A DNA stretch of 64,000 bases from Deltaproteobacteria bacterium (GTDB lineage: Bacteria > Desulfobacterota > Syntrophia > Syntrophales > UBA2192). Under the pieces are notes generated by a model. The model did no database searches, was not told where the DNA came from, and saw nothing but the letters and a program-made list of their open reading frames with translations. This document shows, one piece after another, positions 63,849 through 64,000 of this stretch. Numbering within the stretch: the stretch's first letter is position 1; every line of letters begins with the position of its first letter. The stretch spans positions 16,239 through 80,238 of the forward strand of contig JAAYEC010000075.1 in NCBI GenBank assembly GCA_012728915.1. The letters are read 5' to 3'. The position numbers and the translations under genes are program-made.

Positions 63849-64000
63849 CTATCCGCGGGGCGTTCTCTTCGGGACCCGGTCCCAGGCGTCCTTGTAGAGC
63901 CGGCCGATGCAGAGCAGCAGCCCCAGGAAGAACAGCCCCAGCATGAACGTCGGCGGCGTGTGGAGCATCTCGTCGATCAGGTAGCCCACGTACAGGAAGA
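63849..64000 (-). CDS. AtpZ/AtpI-family protein (N-terminus beyond window)
   Basis: The last 49 residues are visible: 'FLYVGYLIDEMLHTPPTFML', then 'GLFFLGLLLCIGRLYKDAWD' and a basic tail ending at TAG (63851-63849). The layout (GYLID, a short periplasmic turn with Pro residues, a second helix, then Lys/Arg) matches the AtpZ/AtpI assembly factor encoded upstream of F1Fo ATP synthase a and c subunits. The 5' end lies outside the window. It stops next to a GAGCAGACG-type repeat. Confidence 0.65.
   Translation of the reverse strand, partial: FLYVGYLIDEMLHTPPTFMLGLFFLGLLLCIGRLYKDAWDRVPKRTPRG

Noticed and set aside
63409..63897. 162-codon plus-strand frame over the end of the J-domain gene and the terminator
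   Set aside because: Out-of-frame continuation that crosses a strong terminator; no ribosome site or domain.

Overview
The window (64 kb, GC-rich) reads as a bacterial chromosome from the Desulfobacterota / former Deltaproteobacteria, probably near Syntrophales. That placement is inference. It rests on the base composition, the gene repertoire (CimA with LeuCDB, SelB with FdhD, a sigma-54-type promoter, many hybrid kinases) and the layout of the division cluster. No phage, transposase, CRISPR array, tRNA or rRNA was recognised.

Layout. 1-2949 (minus): an Mla/MCE lipid-transport operon (mlaE, an ABC-ATPase-like gene that has lost its catalytic motifs, mlaD, a TPR lipoprotein cut by the window edge). 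3157-8225 (minus): cimA-leuC-leuD-leuB for isoleucine/leucine precursors. It is preceded by a complete ilv-type attenuator: promoter, a 25-codon leader peptide with nine Ile codons, an antiterminator and a terminator. 8233-17915 (minus): a TetR-controlled YbhGFSR-like export operon (MFP, two ABC ATPases, two ABC-2 permeases, a TolC-like channel), followed by a lipoprotein and a secreted papain-type protease. 18280-26524 (minus): a seven-gene signalling operon (multi-PAS hybrid kinase, HPt, degenerate REC-GGDEF, second hybrid kinase, REC-PP2C phosphatase, anti-sigma-type kinase, STAS protein). 26718-29045 (plus): a BASS-type transporter, maf, yggS. 29096-32815 (minus): selB-fdhD-yhaM-like. A 177-bp imperfect palindrome separates selB from ruvX.

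33190-52250 (plus): ruvX-mltG, then the division and cell-wall (dcw) cluster mraZ-rsmH-ftsL-ftsI-murE-murF-mraY-murD-ftsW-murG-murC-murB-ftsQ-ftsA-ftsZ. It has a near-consensus promoter and three 10-bp-phased GTGG MraZ boxes. No ddl is present, and ftsB lies apart at 55.7 kb. After ftsZ come a radical-SAM/B12 protein and a tandem gamma-glutamylcyclotransferase-like protein. 55-64 kb is a mosaic: a small membrane protein, ftsB, an ABM-domain protein, an MBL-fold hydrolase, a CBS-pair protein, a transglutaminase-like protein, a GH57-glycogen-synthase fusion, a J-domain protein with a sigma-54-type promoter, and the end of an AtpZ/AtpI-like gene.

Most unusual items: (i) three 74-bp copies of a structured element at 58.8-59.1 kb, whose substitutions preserve a 17-bp hairpin on the plus strand, consistent with a multicopy small RNA; (ii) the Ile-codon attenuator of cimA; (iii) the ATPase-dead MlaF-like gene; (iv) degenerate 7-10-bp repeat arrays at or straddling stop codons; (v) the 177-bp palindrome; (vi) a probably leaderless ruvX; (vii) a GH57 domain with altered catalytic motifs fused to glycogen synthase.
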